Source of the DNA: Erpobdella octoculata
Taxonomy: Eukaryota; Annelida; Clitellata; Hirudinida; Erpobdellidae
Assembly (NCBI GenBank): GCA_963978895.1
Contig: OZ022243.1
Coordinates: 750,001 to 814,000, forward strand
Direction: 5' to 3'
Length of the DNA stretch: 64,000 bases
The translations under genes were made by a program, and so were the position numbers. A model generated the notes under the pieces. It ran no database searches, was not told the origin of the DNA, and worked only from the letters and a program-made list of their open reading frames with translations. This document shows, piece by piece, positions 38,316 through 49,390 of this stretch; positions within the stretch are counted from its first letter, which is position 1, and each line of letters begins with the position of its first letter.

Positions 38316-41300
38316 ATGGCAGGTTCGTTTTATTTTTTTATCTACTCATCTTTTAGTTTGAACTTTCAAACTTAAGCGCCTTAAGTTATTACTGAAGTCT
38401 ATAGCTATAGTTATATAATTATTTTTGTGCGATAGTATTTTATGACTAAGAAATAGCAGTAGGTACCTACTACTAAAGTATTAAACCAGTTCTTTTTCAA
38501 TAGCACCCAAAATAGCTCATACTTAAGGGATCCCATGGAAGTAGACGCTATACAGTTTTTGTTTACATTACAGTACACTGAATTATACATTACATTACAC
38601 TGAATTATAGTACGTAGTATTACATTACATTACACGCAGTTATTATTACATTAGCATTACATTACATTACACGCGGTTTTGCCTCTCACCTGCACCTGGT
38701 TCAAAAATTGGAATGAGCCAAATTTTACTCCCTCCAGTTGTGAAGTTGGTGCTTATTTAACCTATCGAAAAATAATGAAAGACAGCTGTTATTGGAGCGA
38801 CTAAAAACCAGCTCGCTGACTGCCAATCATCATATTTTTATTTATTTATTTATTTATTAAAACTCGAACAGAGGGACCCAACGGGCCACTGAAACTGTTC
38901 GGACAGAATACAGTCAAGTGAAACGTATAATCAGAAAAATGATATATGATATACAATTTTGTGATGTTACACGTGTATAATAAATGTGTATACTAACGTA
39001 TAGTTTATTCAGGGATGTGTAAATCTTTGAGTGGGTTTTATTTTTTCTCTTCTGTATAAACATTCCAGCAGCAGATCAACAGCCGACGGTTTCACGTTTT
39101 CCATTAATTTTCCCGCCTTTGAATAAGACTTTCTCGCTGTTGGAAAAGTTGTAGTGAGATTTCTGTTCTGCACAAGATTTTTATTTTTCTCCACTGATTA
39201 CGGACACAAATGAGATAGAATTACACAAATGAGATAGAATTACACAAATGAGATAGAATTACACAAATGAGATAGAATTACACAAATGAGATAGAATTAC
39301 ACAAATGAGATAGAATTACACAAATGAGATAGAATTACACAAATGAGATAGAATTACACAAATGAGATAGAATTACACAAATGAGATAGAATTACACAAA
39401 TGAGATAGAATTACACAAATGAGATAGAATTACACAAATGAGATAGAATTACACAAATGAGATAGAATTACACAAATGAGATAGAATTACACAAATGAGA
39501 TAGAATTACACAAATGAGATAGAATTACACAAATGAGATAGAATTACACAAATGAGATAGAATTACACAAATGAGATAGAATTACAAATCTAAAACAAAA
39601 TCGTCTACAAAGTACGTTTTTACAGCATAGATTCGTTTTACTTAATCAAATTCAAACTTGCTAATAATTTTTTTTTGATTTTTCAAGTAGGTAAGCTTTG
39701 CATTGCGGCTAACACTTTTTATTTATCTTAGCGATATGTTTTCTGATAGATTTATTTTATGAATGGTACCCATCAATTCGGTCCACGATAGTTTAATTTT
39801 TAATGTAGGTAAGCTTTGCATTGCGGCTAACACTTTTTGTTTATCTTAGCGATATGTTTTCTGATAGATTTTTTTTTAGGAATGGTAGCCATCAATTCGG
39901 TTCACGATAGTTTAATTTTTAATGTATGTTGAAACTTCAACGACTTCGCTATCCTACTATAGCTCAAATCTATTCTAAATAATGAACAGGTCTCGTGAAA
40001 GCAAAGAGATACAACTGGAAAGATTCTAACTTGGAGTTTTTTGGCTCCAGCCAAGACCGAAGTGTCAAAAGTACTATAAAACATTTTATATATATATAAA
40101 AATGAGTCCGTTCAGTATACTCTGAATATTTGAATATTTGTAAATATTTTATTTCAAAATTCTGCTTAAATAGTAATTCAAATTTATATTTTGAGGGAAT
40201 ATACGACAACAATGTCATGCTGTAAGTAGTTTTTTTCTCCATCTCTTTCCTATTCAGAGGAATCGGCGAAACACGAGCCTGCGTGGAAAGAGGTCGGTCT
40301 GAAGGAGGGAGTGAAGATCTGGAGGATTGTGGTGAGTAGAGGGGGGAGGGTTGATGAACATTTATTTAATGTTTATTGATTTAATAATTTAATAGATTTT
40401 TAACTAAATGTGTATTTTTTTCAAAAGTTTTTAATTAATTAATTAATTAATTTGATATACAGACGTTTTTTTATCATTAAACTTATTTAACTAAAGAGAG
40501 AGTTTTTTTTAGACTCTAATTAATAATATTAAAAATCAATAATATTAAAAAAAGTAATGACAAATAAATAATAAAAATAACTTATAATATAATTATTGTT
40601 AATCTGTGATTAAGTTACTTATTTAATTGGATCTTAGAACTTCAAAGTGACTGATTGGCCATTGGAAGACTACGGAAAATTTTACAACGGAGATTCCTAT
40701 ATCATTCTGAATGTTTGTTTGAATATTCAGTGTTTTTTCCGTTTATAATATTTTTTTCATTAAAAATAATTTTTTAAAAATCTATTTAATCGCTACTTTA
40801 AATTGTACTATATATTAAATAAATAATTCAATTGTTGTTTGCTAATATTATTTATAACATCTTAATTCAATAGTTTAATAAATGTTTACAGACCCTCAAA
40901 GGCGAGGAGGGTAATGACTTGGCCCGATTCGATGCCCACTTTTGGATTGGAAGCAAGAGCACCCAGGTTTGTGTGTATGTGTGCACGTGTATGTGTGGGT
41001 ACGTGTGTGTTTGTGGGAATGCCGCGGTCATCATCATCACCAGTGTCATCATCATAACCTTTAATTATTACTAAGCAGCAACTATTACAGCTACAAATAT
41101 AACAACCACCCCCATCATCATCAACAACACCATCATCACCATCACCATCATCATCATCACAATCATCCTTATCACCGTTACCACTACCACCACCACAACC
41201 ATCATCTTAATCACCACCAGGATGAATATGCCACGGCTGCCTACAAGACTGTCGAGCTGGACAACTATCTCGACGACGCTGCCATCCAGCACAGAGAAGT

Positions 41301-41932
41301 TGAGGGACACGAATCGGAACTTTTCCTCAGCTACTTTCCAGCCATCACGTTAGTTACTGGCTTGCTGATAAATTAATTTATATAAATAGATATATGGTAT
41401 TTTTGTAACCTAAAACAGGAAGAGGGATGCAAAAGGGAGCACCCGCCCAGGGCGCCTGTGGCTAGGGGGCACCACAAAAAGATGGTACAATATCAGTGGA
41501 AGCAAAAGTGTGTAAGGTTTTGGGAAAATGTTGGAAAAAATACCTCACTCCCGTTTATCAGCTATTTTTGGAGGAAAATTTGACAAATGGGATTTTCTAG
41601 GGGTGCAACTGCGCAGCTAGCTAGTCCATGTGCTTAAAAGTTGCTTGTAGATATATATAATTTATTTTCTTGTTTTTATATTAAATTATTTCTTTATTAA
41701 CAGTTATCAATAACTTATCATTATCGCCATTATAATCATTATAAAAAAAACAGCATCATGGAGGGAGGAGCCGATAGCGGATTCAGGAAGGTCACGCCAA
41801 CCGAGTACAAGCCGAGGTTGCTCCACTTTTCCGGATTGAAGCAGCATGTCAAGGTCAAAGAGGTAAGTAGCAGCACCACCACCACCACCACCACCACCAC
41901 CACCACCACCACCACCACTACCACCACCACCA

Positions 41933-41964
<32 letters not shown>

Positions 41965-44086
41965 GTCGTCATCATCATCATCATCCCACCCATTCCACAG
42001 CAGCTATTTTACCACGGTTTTTCCCACCCCAAAGGTTCCACTCCATCCTAGCAGGGTGATCTCCGGCGACGTTTTCATCCTTGACCTTGGACTGCAGCTC
42101 TTCCAGTGGAATGGCTCCCAGAGTAGCAAAGATGAGAGATTCAAGGTTAGACCGAGAAGCTGACAGATTTTTTTTGTGTTTATAAAAATATATTATTTTT
42201 TGTTGTGGCCTGAATTATTTTTATATGTATTATTTAAATTGTAATTTTGGAAAAATTAGATCAAATTTATTTATTTAATATATAGAGAAGACGGGGGAAA
42301 TGAACGGGACCAAAGTTTCAGTGCGTTATATCCAATTGTAAGTTATATTCAGGGTGCGTTATAGCAAGATTATACTGTGCATATAAAAAGGCAATATTGA
42401 GCGAGTAATTCATTAGTATATACATACATGTGCTTCAACTAATATCATTACGCTTAACAACTGTTATTATTTAAAAGTTTAAAACACAACTTATAATTAA
42501 CTAATTAACTAATTAATTAATTATACAATACAAAGGCGATGCAGTACTTGAACAATCTGAAGACAGAAAGAGGCGGAAACTGCGTTAAAGAAGTCCTTGA
42601 AGAAAGTACAACTCCTACAAGCGTAAGTTGATCCCAATTGATGCTGTAAAACTGTAAACTGTATACAATGTAAGCAATGTAAACTGTAAACTATGTAATA
42701 TTACGCGTAATTTTTTTTCAGTCACATTTAAACATTTTTTAATTTAAGTTGTGACACTTTTCCATTGTTATATTTAATTTTTTTTATACCTCTAAAGTTT
42801 TTTTTGTAATTTGGTGTGTAAACTTTTAATTATACAATGTAAACATTTTGTAATTTTACGCGTAAGCTTTTTGTAATTTTTATGTGTAAACTTTTATTGA
42901 TCGTGCATTGCAGCATGTTTTCTGGGAGTCTCTGACCGGAGAGAACGAGGAAGTGGAAGATGAAACAGACGAAGCAGAGGTCAAGATCTTGCACAAGTCA
43001 GTGGTGATAATGATACACCATATAAGGATTAGAATTATCATGTGATGATTAGATCCACCATATGATAATTAGATCCACCATATAAAGATTAGAACAATCA
43101 TGTGATGATTATATTTACCATGTGATGATTAGATTCACCATATAATGATTAGATTGACCATGTGATGATTAGACCCACCATGTCTTATTATTTGTTTATG
43201 TAAATAAATCCTAATTAACCAATAATTTGTACTGGCTGGCTTAAATGCTATTATATTGCCCTGCTATGTTGTATTTATTTATTTATTTATTTATTAATTT
43301 ATTTTTATGGTTTTATTTACTGGGATTGATTTTGGTTTTACCACTAAGGGTTTCCGATGCTGCTGGTCACCTGAAATCTACAAAAGTCAAAGAGGGAGAA
43401 ATTAGCAAGGGAGACTTTGACTCTGGGGTAAAGTTCATGAACTTTGCTACAAGTTTATATATATATATATACCAGAGCGTTAGAGCGTTCGCCTGTCAAT
43501 CGTTAGGTCGGCAGTTCGAGCCTCACCGGCGTCACCAGCGTAACTCCCTTAAGCATTGCTAAAGGTGTAAGCGCCTATAAATGGCTGCATTTGTCATGAT
43601 CCTTTCTCGCTTTTGTGCAAGACTTGTCTCAATTAAAGCCGTGTGCTAAATATTAATAGAAAAATATAGCATTTTAAAAACTTTATATTTTTAAATAGAA
43701 GTTTATTAATATTCATGTAACTGGGGTTTTTTTCATTCATCCAATCAGGACGTGTTCATACTGGACACCGGAAAACAATGTTTCGTCTGGATAGGAAATG
43801 GTTCCTCTCCCCAGGAGAAGCAGAATGGCATCGGATATGCCCATGTGAGATGATTTTGTCCGATTATCGAAATTTTCATAATTTATTATAATTTCTTTTA
43901 ATGAATATTCATAAAACTGAGAGATGATTATCGGAATTTTCATATTTTATTATAATCTCTTCTAATGAATATTAATGAAACTAACAACAGATGCACCTGA
44001 TGAAGACCTCCCATCCACTCATACCGATCCATATCGTCAAGGAAGGTCAAGGCAGCAAAGCTTTCAGCGCTGCCCTTGCTGCATAA
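38316..44086 (+). CDS. Three-domain gelsolin/severin-type actin-binding protein
   Basis: Twelve coding exons: 38316-38322, 40258-40331, 40638-40712, 40892-40966, 41221-41348, 41754-41862, 42035-42145, 42536-42622, 42914-42996, 43349-43427, 43749-43844, 43991-44086. Phases join to 339 aa. The start [32 protein letters not shown] (65-79) and FLSYFP mark G1. A basic [17 protein letters not shown] stretch (about 138-155) and GDVFILDLG (167-175) mark G2. [16 protein letters not shown] (277-292) marks G3. An acidic linker with DETDEAE separates G2 and G3. It ends soon after [12 protein letters not shown], typical of three-domain relatives (severin, fragmin, earthworm actin modulator); no G4-G6 exons are visible downstream. 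Such proteins sever and cap actin filaments in a Ca2+-dependent way. The first coding exon holds only 7 nt, followed by a ~1.9-kb intron with a 19-bp repeat array. Confidence 0.93.
38840..38905. mobile_element. (TTTA)n-tailed retroposon relic
   Basis: A (TTTA)n run is followed by AAAACTCGAACAGAGGGACC and CGGGCCACTGAAACTG. The same landmark order, inverted, borders the (TAAA)n array at 19.1 kb. It lies in gelsolin intron 1. Confidence 0.5.
39204..39583. repeat. Perfect 19-bp tandem array, 20 copies
   Basis: ACACAAATGAGATAGAATT is repeated exactly 20 times (380 bp) with no visible substitutions, in gelsolin coding intron 1. Perfect identity means recent expansion or homogenisation. There are no spacers, so it is not CRISPR-like. 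Confidence 0.97.
39687..39925. repeat. 118-bp tandem duplication
   Basis: Two copies start GTAGGTAAGCTTTGCATTGC and differ by a few substitutions, in gelsolin intron 1. Confidence 0.9.
41020..41220. repeat. CAT/CAC-rich intron sequence up to the splice acceptor
   Basis: Gelsolin intron 4 is largely (CAT)/(CAC) repeats, and the exon 5 acceptor CACCAG is part of the repeat. A comparable (CCA)n array at about 41,875-41,960 follows the exon 6 donor. Between them, about 41,415-41,640 in intron 5 is an old repeat loosely similar to 47,120-47,260. Confidence 0.7.
43010..43185. repeat. ~20-bp intronic minisatellite
   Basis: CCACCATATGATAATTAGAT and CATGTGATGATTAGATCC type units alternate through gelsolin intron 9. 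Confidence 0.8.
43473..43650 (+). mobile_element. tRNA-derived SINE, copy 1
   Basis: The head CAGAGCGTTAGAGCGTTCGC and CAGTTCGAGCCTC resemble tRNA A and B boxes. The body includes GGCGTCACCAGCGTAACTCC and CTTAAG, then CATTGCTAAAG. A second copy lies inverted at 55,780-55,921. This copy is in gelsolin intron 10, with a (TA)n run abutting its head and an A/T-rich tail ending at about 43,650. Confidence 0.8.
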
Positions 44087-44657
44087 ACTGTCGGAAGATT
44101 CTCAGTTCTAATCCTCTCTCTCTCTATATATATATATCCCAATCTATCTCTTTATAGTTTCCATTCTCTCTTTCTTTCTCCCTCTCTCTTTCTCTCTCTT
44201 TCTTTCTCCTTCTTTTTAGAATAACTTCTTATTGTTTTGTTCCATCTTCCTTAGAACTTAATAGATGCCTTATCCTCTATGATGCAATCGATATCTTCGA
44301 CGGATTTAAAAAAAAAATATATATATATAAACAAATATACGTTTTGAGCAAATATATATATATAAACAAATATACATTTTGAAAGATTTTCTCTTAGCAT
44401 ACACGCTAGAGTTTAAATAATTTTTTTTCTTCTCTCGTTCATTGTTCATCTTGTTTGGTGCTTCTGATTTCTAATGTTGTTGTTGTTGTTGTTGTTGGTT
44501 TTTTTAGATGTAGTTGTTTCAACAAGAGAAGATTTAATTAATAATTATGTTTACTTATTTATCGCACTTATTCGGTAACTTTTTGAAGCTAAGTATTTCA
44601 CGCTTTTGACGACGTTAAGGTAATTGTATTAATATTAATATTATTATTATAACATTA

Positions 44658-44663
44658 AATAAA
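44658..44663 (+). terminator. Candidate polyadenylation signal of the gelsolin gene
   Basis: AATAAA lies about 570 nt past the stop codon; a second AATAAA is at 44,770-44,775. Which one is used cannot be told from sequence. From 44,776 to 45,280 nothing is recognised. Confidence 0.4.
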
Positions 44664-45284
44664 TTGTTTTAAATTAACTATTTTTAGTTTCTTTTGTTTG
44701 TAAACGGAAATTCTTAAGGAGCAGTGACGAATCTATCCACTTCTTCTACTGAAAAGATAAATGGTATCAAATAAAGTAAAAGTTTAGCGGGGTGGGTGAA
44801 ACTACAGTAACCCGTGTCAACTTTTAACCCTAGTTACGTTTTTTGTAAAGCTGTATATAAACTTGATTGATTGCAGCTAACAAAAAAGAACTTTTTAATT
44901 TTTAGAACTCCGCGTAGTTTTAGTACTACTATGAAGTTATTTGTGCTCTGTAGCCTAGTAACAATTTAGCCTTTATAGGAAATGTTACATCTCGTTTGCA
45001 TTTTTTGTTGTTCAAATCAGCAATACCCGTTTCTATTTTTTGTTTTTCATTGCTGACGTCACAAGCTCTAGCAAAACAAAAACAATGAACAATGAAAACA
45101 GAAAACGTAAAAAAAACAATTATGTAGGAACTGAACAAAAAACTAAATGAGTTTTTAAATTTACGGCATCCGGTCGAATGATAAACCATACCAGTTCTGG
45201 TGGTGAGTTTATTACAACAGCAGCCTCAGACATTATTTCGTTAAACTTTTTCAATAAATCTAGTGAACACGTGGCCGAGTGCGT

Positions 45285-45319
45285 GCACTGTCAATAGTGG
45301 AAGTGGTTATTGACAGTGC
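45285..45319. repeat. 12-bp inverted repeat (hairpin) with a third nearby copy
   Basis: GCACTGTCAATA and TATTGACAGTGC flank an 11-nt spacer. CACTGTCAATAG recurs about 115 bp downstream, near 45,430. A small MITE end or protein-binding palindrome is possible. Confidence 0.7.
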
Positions 45320-45684
45320 GACGCGAATGTTTCCCAAAATCAGCAGAAAACGTTGAAAATATTGTAGAAACTACGTTTAAAATTTTTTTAACCAATAGGG
45401 TCGAATATTTCGATAATGACAATCCGCACACTGTCAATAGCACAAATCATGTTTTTATATAATTATTTTTAACTATTTCTCAGGAAAATGACATAGAACT
45501 TACTTAATTAAAAATGGAAGTTTATATTACTATTAAACCTTAGAAAAGCCTTTTTCTTACTACAATGTATCGTCATATACACCAAGTTCGTTAGAAATAC
45601 ACTTGAATGAGTTTTACTCTCACATCCTTGTTCCCGGGCACCAAACACCCTCGCTGCGTCACTGCACGGAGAGACAGCCACGTA

Positions 45685-45992
45685 CAGTGGCGTCGCGAAG
45701 GGTTCAAGCGGCAGCTTCCCCCGGGCGCCAGGTTCTTGGGGCGTCAAAAGGCAAAAGGAAGGACAACAATTTTACTAAATTTTAGTCATTCTAAATTATG
45801 CTCTCAAAATGCACTATTTCACACAAGTGATTTCCAAAATTTTCTTGGGGAGGGGGCTCATCGAGCCCCGGATATGGCTCGGGCACCTTCGATTCCTTCG
45901 GTTTTTGTCGTCCAATTGGCAGGACAGTGGAAAATGGGAGTGCATTTTTTATAACTTGCCCCCGGGCGCCAGATACCCTTGCTACGCCACTG
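45685..45992. mobile_element. Non-autonomous hAT MITE (308 bp) with 8-bp target duplication
   Basis: The left end CAGTGGCGTCGCGAAGGG and the inverted right end CAGTGGCGTAGCAAGGG form the terminal inverted repeats. They are flanked by GCCACGTA (45,677-45,684) and GCCATGTA (45,993-46,000), an 8-bp duplication with one mismatch, as hAT transposases leave. CCCCCGGGCGCCAG occurs near both ends. No transposase is encoded. Confidence 0.88.
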
Positions 45993-46000
45993 GCCATGTA

Positions 46001-46743
46001 ATGGGCGCCTTCTACAAACTAGACACATTACAGTCAGATTCGGCCCGAAAACCAACAAACAAACACGCATCCCCCGACTCCGGCACCGCCATCGTTATCG
46101 TCATCACCCCCCGTCAAATCAATCATCTTTTCCGCACAAATACAGACAACTTTACCACATATTCGACAATCCACCCAACAGAGGAGACTTTCGTCCTTCT
46201 GGCTGTTCTTGTAATCCCGATCGCCATGCTCGTTTTTCTTCTTATCTTCTGCATTGGTAAGAAAATAGTTTTTTTTTTAAATTGGTTATAGTTGACTTAT
46301 TTACTAGCTTATTAATTAAATTATTATTAATTCATTCATTCATTCATCCATTAATTCATCGATAAGATTCTTGATTGTTTAGACGATCGTATTCTGCTTA
46401 ATTACTACACGGAATCGATATCTGTATCAAGAATCTGCACGGGCCGGGCAGTCCGGGCCTGACCCAGAGGTGGAAATGGGTGTTGTGCTGGGTCGGGATG
46501 AGTTGGGTCTAATTTGTTGATATATGGGTGGGATGGGTTGAAAAAAAATTTACAATTGTTGATTAGATTGTTTTTTATACAAATATTGATTAGATTGTTT
46601 TTATAGATATTAATTATATTGATAACATTGTTTTTTCAAATATTTATTACGTTGTTTTTGTGAATATTAATTACATTATTTTTTATGAATATTCAGGTTT
46701 TTATTTCTGCAAAGGAGCGATCATGGAGTTGTCCGATTTATAG
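46001..46743 (+). CDS. Putative small single-pass membrane protein
   Basis: Proposed exons are 46001-46256 and 46697-46743, joined in phase 1 by GTAAGA and TATTCAG. Together they give 100 residues if the ATG at 46,001 is used. A long hydrophobic segment (FVLLAVLVIPIAMLVFLLIF, about 64-83) is followed by CIGGFYFCKG and a short tail ending MELSDL. The outer part is hydrophilic and Thr/Asn-rich. The splice join restores an uninterrupted Cys/aromatic segment, the main argument for reality. The ATG abuts the hAT target duplication, so the true start or upstream exons may lie elsewhere. I do not recognise the family. AATAAA follows at 46,982. Confidence 0.4.
46465..46548 (+). mobile_element. hAT-like end fragment CAGAGGTGG
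   Basis: Starts CAGAGGTGGAAATGGG and continues with GTTGGGTCTAATTT and GGGATGGGTTG, matching the inverted fragment ending at 21,651. It lies within the predicted intron of the small membrane-protein gene. Confidence 0.5.
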
Positions 46744-47084
46744 AGAAAAAGTGAAAATTGCTAATTATTTAATATTTTTATTACGCTGATGTTGTTATTT
46801 GTAAAAAAAAACATTTAAATCGCAACGATTGATGTTTTGTATGAAATATGTTAATCGATTGTTTCTTGTAGATGTCAAAAAGAAGAAAAAACTGCTTCAA
46901 ACTTTAAAGTACATAATGCTACAGGATATCAGTTTTTGGATTAAAAATTTGTCTGAAAAAACTTTTTCATTACAGTCTTGAAATAAAATAAAATACATTT
47001 AAAAATGTTAGAAAAGCAAGTTATGCTTGTTGCATGTATACTTTTAGATTTCGATGGATAGAGTATACATAGGTGAGACGACAA

Positions 47085-48010
47085 AGCAGTGCAGATGCCC
47101 CCCCCCCCCCCCCAACAAGAAATTTGTAAAAAAAAGTTGCAAAAAAACCGAACTGGATAGGGTTTCAGAAAAATTTTAGAGGAGGTACCTTTAACTCCCC
47201 TCCCTTCCTTTCCCGGTTATCAGCAATTTTTAGAGGAACAAGTTAAGGATTTTGTAGGGAAAATATTCGTAACGTTTGAGTCTTTATAAAAATGTCTCTC
47301 TCCTACAAAGTATTCTAAACATTTTTCCCCTCCCCTCACGGATTTGCTGAAATGATGCCATTGTGGTCTCGTGCTGGCATATCTACCTGGTTAAACTTCT
47401 GACACACACACGTTTAAAAAAAAATATTATTAATTTTATGTTCTTTGCTGTAACACCTAAAAACGTCATCAAAATCTATTTATAGCTCAAAATAAAAACA
47501 TAAATTTTTTAGGAAAACCCCAACTGTTACCACCGCGGGTGTTTTAAGTTGACCTGAAAAGTTTTGCGGCAACAACATCAGTGCCGAAAAATGAAACAAA
47601 AATCTAAAAATAAATTACCGAATTGAAGAGTTTTGTTAGTGATTATAAACATAAAAATGCTCAAATATCTTTTAAATTTAGTCGGCTTTCTGTCGTGTCT
47701 GGCGAGTTCTTCGGAAAGTGAGACTTTTTTTAATGACGACAGCTATCCACGAGTCTGATATTTGCCCGAAAATATTGAGTAAGCCCCCAATAGAAATTAG
47801 ATCCCAAAAATCTCCCTGGGATGTTTTAGTGGGCCCCCGTAAAATAGGATGTGAGATGTTTAATAAATTTTTTTAGAAAAGTAGCTGTGATCGATCATCA
47901 GCTTTTTTTGGGAGCAAAAATAAACAGAGGGTTTCAAAATTTTTTGATGTTTTTTATGAAAAATTGTTGAGCCCTAAGAACAAGTTGCCCCCCCCCCCCC
48001 AAGGTTTTGT
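47085..48010. repeat. Poly-C tracts and decayed repeat sequence
   Basis: C runs lie at about 47,098-47,113 and 47,988-48,001, each beside CAACAAG/GAACAAG-type sequence. The part at 47,120-47,260 loosely resembles 41,530-41,600. The signal-peptide exon at 47,657-47,717 lies inside this stretch. Confidence 0.4.
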
Positions 48011-49302
48011 TCAAATAACGTCCCTGGTCTGTCCTTGTCTTAATCGTAGTTGAAAATTAAAATAAACAATTTTTTTTAAATATTTTTAGTCATTCGAGTC
48101 GCTTGCAATGACAGCTGTGTTGTTTATATCGACGGTCGTTTGAAGAAGAAGGTGACCAGTGGAGAAGTTGGTTCCGTAGGAGTTGGCGATTATGTGGTAG
48201 TTATACCAGTTTGTATGTATGTATGTATGTATGTATGTATGTATGTATGTATGTATGTATGTATGTATGTATGTATGTATGTATGTATGTATGTATGTAT
48301 GTATGTATGTATGTATGTATGTATGTATGTATGTATGTATGTATGTATGTATGTATGTATGTATGTATGTATGTATGTATGTATGTATGTATGTATGTAT
48401 GTATGTATGTATGTATGTATGTATGTATGTATGTATGTATGTATGTATGTATGTATGTATGTATGTGCGTATTCTCTTGGATTTAATTTCACTTTACGCT
48501 TCATTCCACAGAGCAACATTGGTGTCCAAGTCAGAATTTCGTCCCCAAAACGAACTGGAGGGTTCATAGTGGCATCTACGTCTGGTCGCTGGAGCACTGA
48601 CGGCAAGCGTTGGCTCTGCTGGGATAGGAATGTTTCTAAGGACTGGCACAGTAGTGTCCAAGACAAACACCAATGGATCCCTCCAGCAGCAGTTGTACCG
48701 GACACGGAACAAGGACTCGGAGGAGTTTGGGTAGTCTTTCATCATCGTGTGAAAAATTATGAAGTCAATGCTGACGAGATGACGTATACGTGTTTTCTGT
48801 CAAGTTCGTAAAAGTCAAACTTAAAATCATTATTTCTTAAACAAACAAACAAATATACATATATATTTATTTTAAAGAAACTTTTAAAAAAAACATACAA
48901 TAAATTTAGCTCTGGTTTATTTCATCAGCTAACAACGAGTCAAAACACGACGGCAGCGTAGAAGCGGCACCGGCGGGACACGTCTTGAAAAAACGCGACG
49001 TCCACATAGAGTACGAAGACGAAGACGAAAACTATTACGACAATCCGTTCAAGGAGTGGATCGACGACTGGGTAAAAGCAGCAGGCGAAGGCGGCGAGAG
49101 CGGACACGAGGATACCGACGACTCCGACTACGCCGAATTCCCTCCGACGACAGTCAGAAAAAAGCGCCTGCCACGTGCCTCCTTTGTCCACGTGGCTCCG
49201 TCGACGCCGTTTTTCGAGAACAGGGAGTACTGGTTCATAGCTTTGGCTGCTGGGAAAATAATCGTCGGCCTTGTTATAGGCTCAAGTTGGATGCTTTTTT
49301 AA
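47657..49302 (+). CDS. Putative secreted or membrane-anchored protein with furin-like sites
   Basis: Proposed exons 47657-47717, 48090-48208, 48512-48803 and 48929-49302 join in frame to 281 aa. Residues 1-18 (MLKYLLNLVGFLSCLASS) form a signal peptide. Residues 20-157 hold VACNDSCVVYIDGRL and GRWSTDGKRWLCWDRNVSKD, resembling galactose-binding-like jelly-roll domains of secreted invertebrate proteins; this is a weak assignment. After KKR (178-180) comes a strongly acidic segment with EYEDEDENYYD, ending at RKKR (234-237), a consensus furin site. The C-terminal ~23 residues are hydrophobic and end the protein, suggesting a membrane or GPI anchor. Donors GTTTGT and GTTCGT are suboptimal, but other joins bring stops. 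Reading through exon 3 would give a 159-residue secreted form (stop at 48,809). AATAAA follows 28 nt after the stop. Confidence 0.65.
48213..48466. repeat. (GTAT)n array, about 63 copies
   Basis: Perfect tetranucleotide array filling most of an intron of the secreted-protein gene. Each register contains GTATGT, itself a splice-donor consensus. Met-Tyr-Val-Cys and His-Thr-Tyr frames across it are artefacts. Confidence 0.97.
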
Positions 49303-49329
49303 TTTGAATAATTAGGTTTAACAAGTGTA

Positions 49330-49335
49330 AATAAA
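49330..49335 (+). terminator. Polyadenylation signal of the secreted-protein gene
   Basis: AATAAA lies 28 nt after the TAA stop at 49,300-49,302. The very short 3' untranslated region is plausible for this gene. Confidence 0.5.
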
Positions 49336-49390
49336 TCAAAAATGTGAAAAAAAGATAAAGCTCTAAGAATCCAGCAGTTTAGAGATGCAT

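Noticed and set aside
39204..39583. CRISPR-like regular repeat
   Set aside because: Direct tandem repeats without spacers inside an animal intron.
43010..43185. Repeated GTGATGATT as further C boxes of snoRNAs in gelsolin intron 9
   Set aside because: No D boxes or terminal stems at suitable distances; it is a simple minisatellite.
45809..46291. 160-codon frame starting at 45,809
   Set aside because: Its first ~64 codons lie inside the hAT MITE; only the part after 46,000 is retained as a possible exon.
48140..48811. Single 223-codon frame through the (GTAT)n array
   Set aside because: The Met-Tyr-Val-Cys stretch is microsatellite. The flanking unique parts are better explained as two exons joined over it in frame.
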